Assembly (NCBI RefSeq): GCF_012843265.1
Contig: NZ_JABAIT010000001.1
Coordinates: forward strand, 434,001 to 498,000
DNA length: 64,000 nucleotides
Origin: Bacillus sp. DNRA2
Lineage (GTDB): Bacteria > Bacillota > Bacilli > Bacillales > Cytobacillaceae
Direction of reading: 5' to 3'
The position numbers were made by a program, and so were the translations under genes. The notes under the pieces are model-generated. The model did no database searches. It was not told the DNA's origin and saw only the letters and a program-made list of their open reading frames with translations. Positions 44,095-53,438 of this stretch are shown one piece after another; position 1 is the first letter of the stretch, and each line of letters begins with the position of its first letter.

Positions 44095-45186
44095 ATGCTT
44101 CGCTTAGATTTACAATTCTTTTCTGATGAAAAAACAGAAAAAGCGACCCCTCATAAGCGCAGAGAGGCCCGAAAAAAAGGCCAGGTTGCCAAGAGCACGG
44201 AAGTCTCAAGCGCGCTAACGTTATTGCTGTGTTTTGCCTATTTAATGATTGCCGGTCCAAGCTTCATTGAAGGCTGTATGGATATTTTCAAGCGGAGCTT
44301 TTCGGAATACTTATTATGGGACTTGTCAATCGACAGTACGAAGATGCTCTTTAGCCAACTGTTGTGGGAAACAGTTAAATTAGTCGGACCACTGTTTGGC
44401 GTGGCAATGCTTGCCGGACTCGTCGCCAATTACATGCAGGTTGGTTTTATGATAAACACTGAAGCGTTGAAAATGAAGCTAGATAAAATCAATCCGATTA
44501 ACGGTTTTAAAAATTTATTTTCACTCCGTTCTATTGTTGAATTAATTAAATCGATTTTAAAAATGTTAATCACTGGTGGAATCGCCTTTTGGGTTGTCTA
44601 TCGCCAAATGGGCGAACTGTTCAAAATTGGTGAGAAAAGTATTTGGGATGCAGCGCGCTTCATTGGGGCGCTTGCGATTCAAATTGGTATGGTTGTGGCC
44701 CTCTGTTTAATTGTCTTGGCTGCAGCCGATTATATATATCAGAAATTTGACCACGAAAAAAAGCTCCGGATGTCAAAACAAGACATCAAGGATGAATATA
44801 AAAAGATGGAAGGGGACCCTTTCATCAAGGGGCAAAGACGGGCAAAGCAGCGGCAAATGGCGATGAATCGCATGATTCAAGAAGTGCCAAAGGCCGATGT
44901 CGTCATTACCAACCCGACGCATTTTGCAGTGGCGATTCGTTATGACTTTGAGACGATGGCTGCCCCTGAAATCATTGCCAAAGGGCAAGACCACGTTGCT
45001 TTAAAGATTAAAGAAATTGCCAAAGAGAATAAAATTATGACGGTTGAAAACAAACCGCTCGCCCGAAGTCTGTTTGCAAGCTGTGAAATTGGGGATAGCA
45101 TCCCAGAAGAACTATTCAATGCTGTGGGAGAAATTTTAGCCTATGTATACTTCCAAGAAGGTCGGTATAAGGAGATGAAATCATGA
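44095..45186 (+). CDS. flhB: Flagellar export specificity switch protein FlhB
   Basis: A 363-aa protein: four membrane helices, then a cytoplasmic domain with the self-cleavage site NPTH (in VITNPTHFAVAIRY) that switches export from rod/hook to filament. N-terminus FFSDEKTEKATPHKRREARKKGQ is classical. 2 bases after fliR, overlaps flhA by 4. Confidence 0.97.
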   Translation: MLRLDLQFFSDEKTEKATPHKRREARKKGQVAKSTEVSSALTLLLCFAYLMIAGPSFIEGCMDIFKRSFSEYLLWDLSIDSTKMLFSQLLWETVKLVGPLFGVAMLAGLVANYMQVGFMINTEALKMKLDKINPINGFKNLFSLRSIVELIKSILKMLITGGIAFWVVYRQMGELFKIGEKSIWDAARFIGALAIQIGMVVALCLIVLAAADYIYQKFDHEKKLRMSKQDIKDEYKKMEGDPFIKGQRRAKQRQMAMNRMIQEVPKADVVITNPTHFAVAIRYDFETMAAPEIIAKGQDHVALKIKEIAKENKIMTVENKPLARSLFASCEIGDSIPEELFNAVGEILAYVYFQEGRYKEMKS

Positions 45187-47216
45187 AAATAAAAGATTTG
45201 GCTGTACCCATAGTTGTCATCTTAATTGTGGCCATGATGATTATCCCTTTGCCAACTATATTATTAGATTTCCTATTAATCTTTAATATTTCACTGTCGA
45301 TAATGATTTTGCTTGTTTCAATGAATACTAAAGAAGCGCTTGATTTTTCGATATTTCCAACCGCGCTCTTACTAGCAACATTGTTCCGACTTGCGTTAAA
45401 CGTATCGACAACCCGATCCATTTTATCAAAAGCGGATGGAGGCGCCGTTATTGAAACGTTCGGATCCTTCGTTATTGGTGGAAATGCTGTAATCGGTTTT
45501 GTTGTTTTCTTAATTCTAGTTATTATTCAATTTATCGTTATTACAAAAGGTTCAGAGCGTGTTGCAGAAGTAACGGCACGTTTCACATTAGACGCGATGC
45601 CAGGTAAGCAAATGAGCATCGATGCTGATATGAATGCCGGGTTAATTAGCGAACATGATGCCCGCGAACGCCGTCGGAAAATTGAGCAGGAAGCTGACTT
45701 TTATGGAGCGATGGACGGGGCCAGTAAATTCGTTAAAGGGGATGCGATCGCCGGGATTGTTATCCTATTAATCAATATTATCGGTGGTTTTGCCATCGGA
45801 ATGGCGATTCATGGCATGGGCTTTCAGGAAGCGCTTAGCACCTTTACGCTTTTATCAGTCGGTGATGGTTTAGTCTCTCAGGTGCCAGCGTTATTGATCT
45901 CGACTGCAACAGGTATTACCGTGACAAGAGCGGCCTCAGATGGGAATTTAGGTAATGACATCATTAAGCAAATTTTTTCTTACCCGAAACAGCTATACAT
46001 GGTTGCTGGAACAATTTTTGCATTAGGATTATTTACGCCAATCGGACTGTTGCTTACCCTACCGGTGGCTGGTCTGTTATCGTTTGCCGCTTACAGAATG
46101 CAGCAAAATATGAAAAAAGAAGAACAGCGCATCGAGCAGGCTGAAATCGAAGAAACTGAAGAAGATATTAGAAGTCCTGAAAAAGTAATCAACCTTCTAC
46201 AGCTCGATACGTTGGAGCTTGAAATCGGCTACGGTTTAATTCCATTAGCGGATACGAAACAGGGAGGAGATATCCTTGATCGAATTGTCATGATTCGCCG
46301 CCAGTTTGCGATTGAACTCGGTTTAGTGATACCGACCATCCGGATTCGTGACAATTTACAGCTGCAGCCGAACGAGTATGTTCTGAAATTCCGCGGCAGC
46401 AAAATTGCTAATGGTGAGGTTTATTTGGATCATTACTTAGCAATGAGTCAAGGAACAGCAGGTGATGATATTGATGGAATCAAGGTTATCGAGCCAGCAT
46501 TTGGGATACCGGCCATTTGGGTCAATATGGAGGAAAAGCAAAAAGCCGAGCTGCTGGGCTATATGATTGTCGACCCACCTTCAGTGATTGCGACACATTT
46601 AACGGAAGTGCTAAAACGTTACGCCCATCAATTGCTTCGCCGTGAAGAAACGAAGGAGCTTATCGATAATCTTAAAGAAACGCATACAGCCCTTGTGGAA
46701 GAGCTCGTTCCAAGTTTAATGACGATAGGCGAAATTCAAAAGGTGCTGCAAAATCTGTTGCGTGAACAAATTTCGATTCGTGATTTAGCTGCAATCTTTG
46801 AAACACTGGCAGACTACTCCATCTATACGAAGGAGCCAAAAGTATTGACGGAATATGTGCGCCAATCCTTGACGCGTCAAATTACTGAACAATATGCCGA
46901 GGACGGGGTGATTCAGGTTTTGACTGCCGGGGCAACGCTCGAAAAAGGCATTTCAGATAATATTCAGCAAACTGAGGCAGGCATGTATTATTTAGCAATG
47001 GACCCGCAGCTGACCCGAAAAATTACCGAAGTGCTTAAAAATCATATCGAACAAATCATTCAAGCCGGTGGACAGCCAATCTTCCTAACTTCTCCGCAAA
47101 TTCGGATGTATTTAAAACAGTTAGTGGATAAAATCATGCCGGTTGTGCCAGTTCTTGCCTACACCGAATTGGAGCCAGATATTGAGATTCAGAGTATAGG
47201 AGTGGTGAACATATGA
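45183..47216 (+). CDS. flhA: Flagellar export gate protein FlhA
   Basis: A 677-aa protein with eight N-terminal helices and the FHIPEP signatures (FPTALLLATLFRLALNVSTT and GSERVAEVTARFTLDAMPGK), then a cytoplasmic chaperone-docking domain. Start overlaps flhB by 4 bases (ATGA). Confidence 0.97.
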   Translation: MKIKDLAVPIVVILIVAMMIIPLPTILLDFLLIFNISLSIMILLVSMNTKEALDFSIFPTALLLATLFRLALNVSTTRSILSKADGGAVIETFGSFVIGGNAVIGFVVFLILVIIQFIVITKGSERVAEVTARFTLDAMPGKQMSIDADMNAGLISEHDARERRRKIEQEADFYGAMDGASKFVKGDAIAGIVILLINIIGGFAIGMAIHGMGFQEALSTFTLLSVGDGLVSQVPALLISTATGITVTRAASDGNLGNDIIKQIFSYPKQLYMVAGTIFALGLFTPIGLLLTLPVAGLLSFAAYRMQQNMKKEEQRIEQAEIEETEEDIRSPEKVINLLQLDTLELEIGYGLIPLADTKQGGDILDRIVMIRRQFAIELGLVIPTIRIRDNLQLQPNEYVLKFRGSKIANGEVYLDHYLAMSQGTAGDDIDGIKVIEPAFGIPAIWVNMEEKQKAELLGYMIVDPPSVIATHLTEVLKRYAHQLLRREETKELIDNLKETHTALVEELVPSLMTIGEIQKVLQNLLREQISIRDLAAIFETLADYSIYTKEPKVLTEYVRQSLTRQITEQYAEDGVIQVLTAGATLEKGISDNIQQTEAGMYYLAMDPQLTRKITEVLKNHIEQIIQAGGQPIFLTSPQIRMYLKQLVDKIMPVVPVLAYTELEPDIEIQSIGVVNI

Positions 47217-48679
47217 AAACGAAAAAAATCATCGCGGATTCCATGCCTCATGCTTTAAAGCTGGTTCGTCAGGAATTAGGTGAAAACGCGATTATCGTTA
47301 ACACAGCAGTTGTCAAAACCGGTGGATTGTTTGGCTTATTTGCTAAACAAAAATATGAAGTCACAGCTTACTCTATTGATGATTATCGGGATCGACCTGA
47401 ACCGAAATTTTCTGTTGAATTAAAGCAAAAGCCGGACAGACAAGCTCCGGCTATCAATACATTTGAATCGAAAAACGAGGAGAAGGAACATTCTTCCTCA
47501 GGATTCCATAGCAAACCGCAAAATTTATATCAATATTACTCTCAGCCACAGCAGCATCAGCAGCATCCACAGCAGCATCAGGAACAGCCGAAAGAGCAAG
47601 CCTTTGGAGCTGTCCCTCCTGTTGTGCAGAACCAACCAATAGTTGAGCGGAACCAATCAAATGTTGCGCCTCAACAGCAAGCGGATGAGGAATTTATTCC
47701 TCTTTTTGAAAAAGCAAAACCAAAAAGCACTCCTGTAATTGAAGATAAAAATGATAGCAATACCCAAGTGCTTGATGAACTGCAGCAAATGCGAAAAATG
47801 ATGATGAATTACATGATGACAGACAAAGATAGAAGCGCAATGCCCGCTGTGGTAAGTAAATGGGTTAACCATTTGAAAAAGCAGGGTGTTGATGATGAAA
47901 TTATCGAGCATCTAATCGATAACTTACTTCAGAAATATGAGGACATCAATACGGTCGACCAAAGTACGATAAAGCAAGAACTTGGCGACATGATGCTTGA
48001 AATCATTAGAAATAAAGTGCCAGACTCCGTTGCTGTAGATGAAAAAACACGGATGATTAACATGATTGGACCTACTGGTGTCGGTAAAACCACTTCCATT
48101 GCAAAGCTTGCAACAGAACAGGTGTTAAAGCAAAAGCGCCGTGTCGCGATGATTACCACTGATGTATATCGGATTGCAGCCGTTGAACAGCTAAAAACCT
48201 ATGCAGGAATTCTAAATGTTCCAATCGAAGTGGTTCGTTCCGCCGAGGAATTAAAGCTAGTACTTGATAAGCTAGCACACTACGACTTGATCTACATGGA
48301 TACAACCGGACGAAACTACAAGGAAGAGAAATTTCGCGAATCGATTAATCAATATTTAGATCATCCGTTCCAAAATGATAATTATTTAGTGCTCAGCTTG
48401 ACCACAAAATATGAAGATATGCAATTATTGCTAAATGAATTTAAGGAAAGTCCGATAAATAAATTGATTCTTACTAAATTTGATGAAACAAGCAGCTACG
48501 GGTCGATATTGAATATCGCCTATAAGTATCCTTATCAAATCTCTTATTTGACTAATGGACAAAGCGTTCCGGAAGATATTTTGGCCTTCGATGCAAAGCT
48601 GATTGTGAACCACTTATTAGGAGAGGAAAATAGCGATGGATCAAGCACAAACCCTCAGGGAATATATGCATCGATTTAG
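47213..48679 (+). CDS. flhF: Flagellar signal-recognition GTPase FlhF
   Basis: SRP-type GTPase controlling flagellar position and number, 488 aa against about 366 in B. subtilis. The B domain starts MKTKKIIADSMPHALKLVRQ. A linker (about 85-185) is unusually rich in Gln and His (QQHQQHPQQHQEQ near 112-124). The N and G domains follow: MIGPTGVGKTTSIAKLA (about 283-299), TDVYRIAAVEQL, DTTGRNYKE and TKFDETSSYG. Overlaps flhA by 4 and flhG by 44 bases. Confidence 0.95.
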   Translation: MKTKKIIADSMPHALKLVRQELGENAIIVNTAVVKTGGLFGLFAKQKYEVTAYSIDDYRDRPEPKFSVELKQKPDRQAPAINTFESKNEEKEHSSSGFHSKPQNLYQYYSQPQQHQQHPQQHQEQPKEQAFGAVPPVVQNQPIVERNQSNVAPQQQADEEFIPLFEKAKPKSTPVIEDKNDSNTQVLDELQQMRKMMMNYMMTDKDRSAMPAVVSKWVNHLKKQGVDDEIIEHLIDNLLQKYEDINTVDQSTIKQELGDMMLEIIRNKVPDSVAVDEKTRMINMIGPTGVGKTTSIAKLATEQVLKQKRRVAMITTDVYRIAAVEQLKTYAGILNVPIEVVRSAEELKLVLDKLAHYDLIYMDTTGRNYKEEKFRESINQYLDHPFQNDNYLVLSLTTKYEDMQLLLNEFKESPINKLILTKFDETSSYGSILNIAYKYPYQISYLTNGQSVPEDILAFDAKLIVNHLLGEENSDGSSTNPQGIYASI

Positions 48680-49535
48680 TGCCGAGCAGGAAGTAAAAGA
48701 AGTGAAACAATCTTCGCATGTTATTACAATTACAAGTGGAAAAGGCGGAGTTGGTAAAACCAATTTTACGCTCAATTTTGCACTGGGGTTAAAAGCAATT
48801 GGGAAAAAAGTCATCGTTTTAGATATGGATTTATCAACGGCCAATATCAACATATTAATGGGGATTACACCAAAATTCAGCTTAGCAGACGTATTGCATC
48901 AGAAGAAACACATTTGGGATATCGTTGAACATGGCATTGACGGTATCAACTATATTTATGGCGGGCTTGATCTTGAAGAGTTAATGGATCTTGATCAGCC
49001 CAAATTAACCCATTTTTGGGGTCAAATTCAAGAGCTTCAAGCTTATGCCGACTACATTTTGCTAGATACGGGAGCGGGAATTTCTAAGGAGCTTATCGAC
49101 TGGATTTTGGCATCTGATGAAACGATTCTAGTGACAACACCAGAGCCGACCTCAATCGCGGATTCCTATTCCGTTTTAAAGACGGTCCAACATTTCATGG
49201 AGGATCCACCAACGATTCGTCTAGTCGTTAATCGCGTTCAAAATTTTCAAGAAGGTTTAGAAACGGCCCGTGCACTTCAAAATGCGACCAGTAATTTTCT
49301 TAAAATGGATCTAAAGACGCTCGGGTTTTTAATGGAGGATACCCACGTTCGGCAATCAGTGCGGAGTCAAGCTCCATTCTATATTTCCTATCCGAACTGT
49401 ATTGCTACCAAAAATATTAAACAAATCGTCGCAGTCTATGTGCCTGATAATGAACATAAAACAACTGGAGCCGCTCCTAAAGGAATGAAGGGGATTTTCC
49501 AAAAAATCATTTCGATAGGAAAATGGTCGAAATAA
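48636..49535 (+). CDS. flhG: MinD-like ATPase FlhG (YlxH/FleN)
   Basis: A 299-aa ParA/MinD ATPase with deviant Walker A SGKGGVGKTNF (about 33-43), switch I region DMDLSTANINILMG and switch II DTGAGIS. N-terminal residues 1-25 contain the segment that stimulates FlhF GTPase. C-terminal membrane helix (GIFQKIISIGKWSK). Works with FlhF in flagellar number control. Confidence 0.95.
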   Translation: MDQAQTLREYMHRFSAEQEVKEVKQSSHVITITSGKGGVGKTNFTLNFALGLKAIGKKVIVLDMDLSTANINILMGITPKFSLADVLHQKKHIWDIVEHGIDGINYIYGGLDLEELMDLDQPKLTHFWGQIQELQAYADYILLDTGAGISKELIDWILASDETILVTTPEPTSIADSYSVLKTVQHFMEDPPTIRLVVNRVQNFQEGLETARALQNATSNFLKMDLKTLGFLMEDTHVRQSVRSQAPFYISYPNCIATKNIKQIVAVYVPDNEHKTTGAAPKGMKGIFQKIISIGKWSK

Positions 49536-49582
49536 TACTTAATTCTTAGCACGGACAAACTCAAGTGAGGGGAGGGATATGA

Positions 49583-50386
49583 GTGAAACCTGTTAAGCAA
49601 GAACCAATACCAAACTATTCTTTATGGCGGACGTATCGTGAAAACTATGATTCCACCTCGCAGGAAAAATTGGCAAAGCAATATTTGCATTTAGTTGAAC
49701 AAATGGCCAACAAGTTGAGCATGAGTATCCCACACCGAATTATTCCGAAAGAGGACCTAGTCGGGCTAGGTTATGTGGGTTTGGTCGAAGCCATCCAAAA
49801 ATTTGATTATAAAAAAGGCTATCAATTTGAAACCTATGGACTATGGCGGATTAAAGGTGCAATGCTTGATGGAATCCGCAAGATGGACTGGGTACCACGT
49901 GGGCTCAGAGACAAGGTGAAAAAGCTAAACCAGGCTTACTCACAATTGGAGCAGAAACTGATGCGGTCGCCCTCTGAAGCGGAATTAAGCAATTTTTTAA
50001 ATATAACGTTAGATGAAGTCGATCAGACCATGTCGGTACTGTCGACGTCAGCTTTGTTGTCGCTTGACGCTCCTATTAATACGACAAATGATGATGGCAA
50101 GCAACAAAATCATGTTGACCAATTAGTTGATGAAAGCTCAATTAGCCATGAACGAAATCTGCTGATGGATGAATTTCGAAAGCTGGTTGCAGATTGCATC
50201 GACCGGATGCCGGAAAAAGAAAAATTGGTTATTACGTTATTCTATTATGAAGGACTATCCCAAATAGAAATCGCCGAAGTTTTAAGCTTAACTAAAGGTC
50301 GAATTTCTCAACTTCATTCAAAAGCAGTTATGCGAATGAGACAATCGCTCGAAGCAAAAGGATATTCGTTGGATTCGTTTTTTTGA
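49583..50386 (+). CDS. sigD: Motility sigma factor sigma-D (FliA/WhiG type)
   Basis: A 267-aa sigma-28. Region 2 (DLVGLGYVGLVEAIQKFDYK and YGLWRIKGAMLDGIRKMDWVPRGLR), region 3 and region 4 (EKEKLVITLFYYEGLSQIEI, ISQLHSKAVMRM) are all intact. GTG start after GAGGGGAGGG. It recognises the TAAA-N15-GCCGATAT-like promoters at 25974, 26644 and 31915 and is held by FlgM. Confidence 0.97.
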   Translation: MKPVKQEPIPNYSLWRTYRENYDSTSQEKLAKQYLHLVEQMANKLSMSIPHRIIPKEDLVGLGYVGLVEAIQKFDYKKGYQFETYGLWRIKGAMLDGIRKMDWVPRGLRDKVKKLNQAYSQLEQKLMRSPSEAELSNFLNITLDEVDQTMSVLSTSALLSLDAPINTTNDDGKQQNHVDQLVDESSISHERNLLMDEFRKLVADCIDRMPEKEKLVITLFYYEGLSQIEIAEVLSLTKGRISQLHSKAVMRMRQSLEAKGYSLDSFF

Positions 50387-50576
50387 TATATCAAATGCAC
50401 TTGTTTGACTAGATTGTTTTTATCTAGTAATTTTAGGGTAAGGGTTCCTGCTTATCCAAATATTAAATTTTACTAGTGTCAGCTTCATCGAAAAGTTTTG
50501 AATCCTTTTGGAAGTTTTTTATAAATTGAGGGGTATTAACCAGACAATTATTAAGCCCCATAAATAGGTGAGAAAA

Positions 50577-51377
50577 ATGGAAGATAATGGACTGCAAATT
50601 CTTAGTCAGCACATTCATAATTACTGCGGACTGCGATATGCTGACCGTCTTGGTACCCTAAAGGAAAAGATAGCCGAGCATGTCTCGAAGTTGGGACTAT
50701 CCTACTGGGAATATAGTCGCTATCTGCAAGCAAATCCTAATGAATGGGACGAATTGGTCAATTTACTAACAATCAACGAAACTTATTTTTATCGCGAGGA
50801 AAATCAATTAAACGAATGCTGCTATGAAATTCTGCCAACGCTGAAAAAGTACATTCACCGTCCATTAAGGATATGGTGTGCTGCTTGTTCTACAGGCGAG
50901 GAACCATATACTTTGGCGATGCTAATATATGAGACTGGCTTATTTTTACCAGGCGCAGTAGAAATTATTGCCACCGATATCGATCATCGTGTCTTAGAAA
51001 AAGCCGAAAAGGGCTGGTATCACAAAGGGGCATTTTCATTTCGGCGCATTCCTCCCCACCTCTTAGAGAAATATTTTACTGAAGTGGATGAAGGTTACCA
51101 AGTTAACTATGCCATCCGACGAATGGTGAAATTTAAGCAATTAAATCTGCTGGATGAAGAGAAAGCAGCACAAATCGGTGAAGTCGATGTAGTCTTTTGC
51201 CGAAATGTACTGATTTATTTTGACCATGATACCACAACGAAGGTTATCAATTGCCTTCAACGAAATTTAGTCCATGGCGGCTACTTGTTCCTCGGTCATG
51301 CCGAATCGATTACAGAAGGTAATGTAGGTTTGAGCAAAGTGAATTCTCACAAAAGCATTTTCTATCGAAAGGACTGA
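50577..51377 (+). CDS. cheR: Chemoreceptor methyltransferase CheR (second copy)
   Basis: A 266-aa CheR. The helical N-domain starts MEDNGLQILSQHIHNYCGLR; the SAM motif is IWCAACSTGEEPYTLAM; the core contains IIATDIDHRVLEKAEKGWY and VVFCRNVLIYFDHDT. ATG 50577 follows AGGTGAG by 4 bases. It pairs with the full-length cheB next to it and probably serves the main chemotaxis system. Confidence 0.94.
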   Translation: MEDNGLQILSQHIHNYCGLRYADRLGTLKEKIAEHVSKLGLSYWEYSRYLQANPNEWDELVNLLTINETYFYREENQLNECCYEILPTLKKYIHRPLRIWCAACSTGEEPYTLAMLIYETGLFLPGAVEIIATDIDHRVLEKAEKGWYHKGAFSFRRIPPHLLEKYFTEVDEGYQVNYAIRRMVKFKQLNLLDEEKAAQIGEVDVVFCRNVLIYFDHDTTTKVINCLQRNLVHGGYLFLGHAESITEGNVGLSKVNSHKSIFYRKD

Positions 51378-51382
51378 AACCG

Positions 51383-52420
51383 ATGAAAAAGTACGGAATA
51401 TTAGTTGTCGATGATTCCGCCTTTATGCGGCGGGGGATTAGCAAAATACTAGAAAATGACCCGCACTTTTTCGTGGTTGGTATTGCTAGAAATGGACAAG
51501 AGGCCGTAGAAAAGGTACAACGCCTCGCACCTGACCTCGTCACGATGGATGTTGAAATGCCAGTAATGAATGGACTTCAGGCATTGGAAGAAATCATGCG
51601 AATTTCACCTGTTCCAGTGGTAATGTTAAGCTCCTATACCGGTGAAGGAGCTGCAGAGACTCTAAAGGCGCTTGAACTTGGTGCAGTTGATTTCTTTCTA
51701 AAAGAAAACCTGCTTAACGTAAATGCCGATGTCACTCAAATACAGGAATTTTTACTTCGTTTACAATCAATTGCTGAAGTGAAAATGGCACCTGCTGCGA
51801 AAAAGGTGCAATTCGGTGGCAGTCTTTTAGGCAAAAAGAACCATCCGAAACCTGACCTCATTTTCATCGGTTGTTCGACTGGAGGTCCATCCGCATTACA
51901 ACATATCCTTCCGCGTTTTGAAGCTGACTTTTCGATTCCAATTGTCGTTTGTCAGCATATGCCACCAGGCTTCACTGCACCTTTGGCAGAGCGATTTGAT
52001 ACTTTATGTCAGTTAAAGGTTACGGAAACAGCAAATGGCCATGAGTTAAAGCCAGGCACGATCTATATCGCCCCATCAGGTTTTCAAACTCGGTTTCTTA
52101 AAACAAAAGATGGCAAAATGGTGTTTAAAGTTGATAATCATGGAGATGAACAAACACTTTATAAGCCATGTATTGATATCACACTTAGTTCAGCGGCACC
52201 ATTGTTTGAAGACCGCTTGTTGTCAGTGATCCTTACCGGGATGGGGACAGATGGGATGCAAGGCTGTGGCCTAGTAAAGCGTTTTAAAGGAAATGTGTTT
52301 GTCGAGGCAGAAGATTCCTGCGTCATATATGGAATGCCAAAGGCTGTACTTGAAGCTGGTTATGCCGATGGACAATTTTCAATTTCTCAAATGTATCGGG
52401 AAATCATCAATTATCTTTAA
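51383..52420 (+). CDS. cheB: Chemotaxis response regulator/methylesterase CheB
   Basis: Complete CheB, 345 aa: an N-terminal receiver (VVDDSAFMRRGISKILENDP, phospho-Asp in TMDVEMPVMNGL), a linker and a catalytic domain with GCSTGGPSALQ (Ser), CQHMPPGFTAPLAERFD (His) and LTGMGTDGMQG (Asp). Follows cheR by 5 bases. Confidence 0.96.
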   Translation: MKKYGILVVDDSAFMRRGISKILENDPHFFVVGIARNGQEAVEKVQRLAPDLVTMDVEMPVMNGLQALEEIMRISPVPVVMLSSYTGEGAAETLKALELGAVDFFLKENLLNVNADVTQIQEFLLRLQSIAEVKMAPAAKKVQFGGSLLGKKNHPKPDLIFIGCSTGGPSALQHILPRFEADFSIPIVVCQHMPPGFTAPLAERFDTLCQLKVTETANGHELKPGTIYIAPSGFQTRFLKTKDGKMVFKVDNHGDEQTLYKPCIDITLSSAAPLFEDRLLSVILTGMGTDGMQGCGLVKRFKGNVFVEAEDSCVIYGMPKAVLEAGYADGQFSISQMYREIINYL

Positions 52421-52520
52421 TTTGAATGGCATCCAGAGATTTGTTTCCTTTCAGCATTTTGCTAACGGGGCGGGGAATGAAAGGAAATGACATACGCATG
52501 GAAGGAAAGGAAGCGAGAAC

Positions 52521-53153
52521 ATGGAAGCCCCAGAATTAGAAGTCGTAAAAGAGACAGTGGGGGAAAAACCGGCACAAGCTGGTATTTTCATTAAGTTTAT
52601 TGTGTTAATTTTGTTGCCAACCTTATATTCGATTGGTTTAGTCATGTTACTTTTACACTTTGCAGGGGTTAATCTCGAGACACAAGTAAAGACAGTTGGA
52701 ATCGTAACAAAGCCGATTATTGCTCTATTTGATGCTCCGGAAAAAACATCTACTCCAGGAGAAAAGAAAGAAACTGATACAAACTCAACTTCGGACACAA
52801 AAACGAATAACGAAGAAGTTCCATATTCTAATACAACGAATAGCAGCACAAACAGTGTGAGCAAGCAAACGACCACTGAAACCCAACCATCTACCCAATC
52901 AAACACCGAAATGAACACTTCGCCCGAGACTGCAGAAGTTGACACTACAACCAATGGTGGTACTAGCATTGCATCGGTGGACGATATTTATGCCAATTTG
53001 AAGCCGGAACAAATCGCCATCATTTTTAAAGGAATCAAAGACCGTGAAGAAGTTTTAAGCCAATTTAGAAAACTTGATTCCAAAACAGCCTCTAAAGTAA
53101 TAGTCCTGCTCGACCCGGACACCGCCGGCTGGCTCGTCACTCAAATTGATTAA
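52521..53153 (+). CDS. MotE/YlxF-like membrane protein (second copy)
   Basis: A 210-aa protein with an N-terminal membrane helix (about 23-48), a long Ser/Thr/Asn-rich region (about 72-145) and a C-terminal MgtE_N-like domain (VDDIYANLKPEQIAIIFKGI). It is the second such protein in the window. A terminator separates it from fliK, which in B. subtilis follows ylxF. It may be the ancestral partner of the fliK block or a duplicate. Confidence 0.8.
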   Translation: MEAPELEVVKETVGEKPAQAGIFIKFIVLILLPTLYSIGLVMLLLHFAGVNLETQVKTVGIVTKPIIALFDAPEKTSTPGEKKETDTNSTSDTKTNNEEVPYSNTTNSSTNSVSKQTTTETQPSTQSNTEMNTSPETAEVDTTTNGGTSIASVDDIYANLKPEQIAIIFKGIKDREEVLSQFRKLDSKTASKVIVLLDPDTAGWLVTQID

Positions 53154-53166
53154 ATAGTAATGAACG

Positions 53167-53198
53167 GGCTTAGCCAAAATTTTTTGGCTGGGTCTTTT
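53167..53198 (+). terminator. Terminator between the second MotE-like gene and fliK
   Basis: AGCCAAAA (53172-53179) pairs with TTTTGGCT (53182-53189) with flanking GGGCT/GGGTC pairing, then TCTTTTTT. The fliK operon therefore needs its own promoter in 53200-53438. Confidence 0.75.
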
Positions 53199-53438
53199 TT
53201 GATTATGGGCTATTTGTTGGTTATTGGTAATATTTCCTACCCCGAATTTTACGAAATTGTCATTATTCCTCCACCTTATTAACCTCCCGCTACCACGCCT
53301 CTTCGGAAATTATCAAAAACATCAAATATATCAAATTTTGATTTTGATAACAATCAAAAATTTTCATGACGAACGCATCGCATTAAGTTATAATTGTATA
53401 GTAATTGGGGAGATAAAAACCAATTAAAAGGAGGGTGG

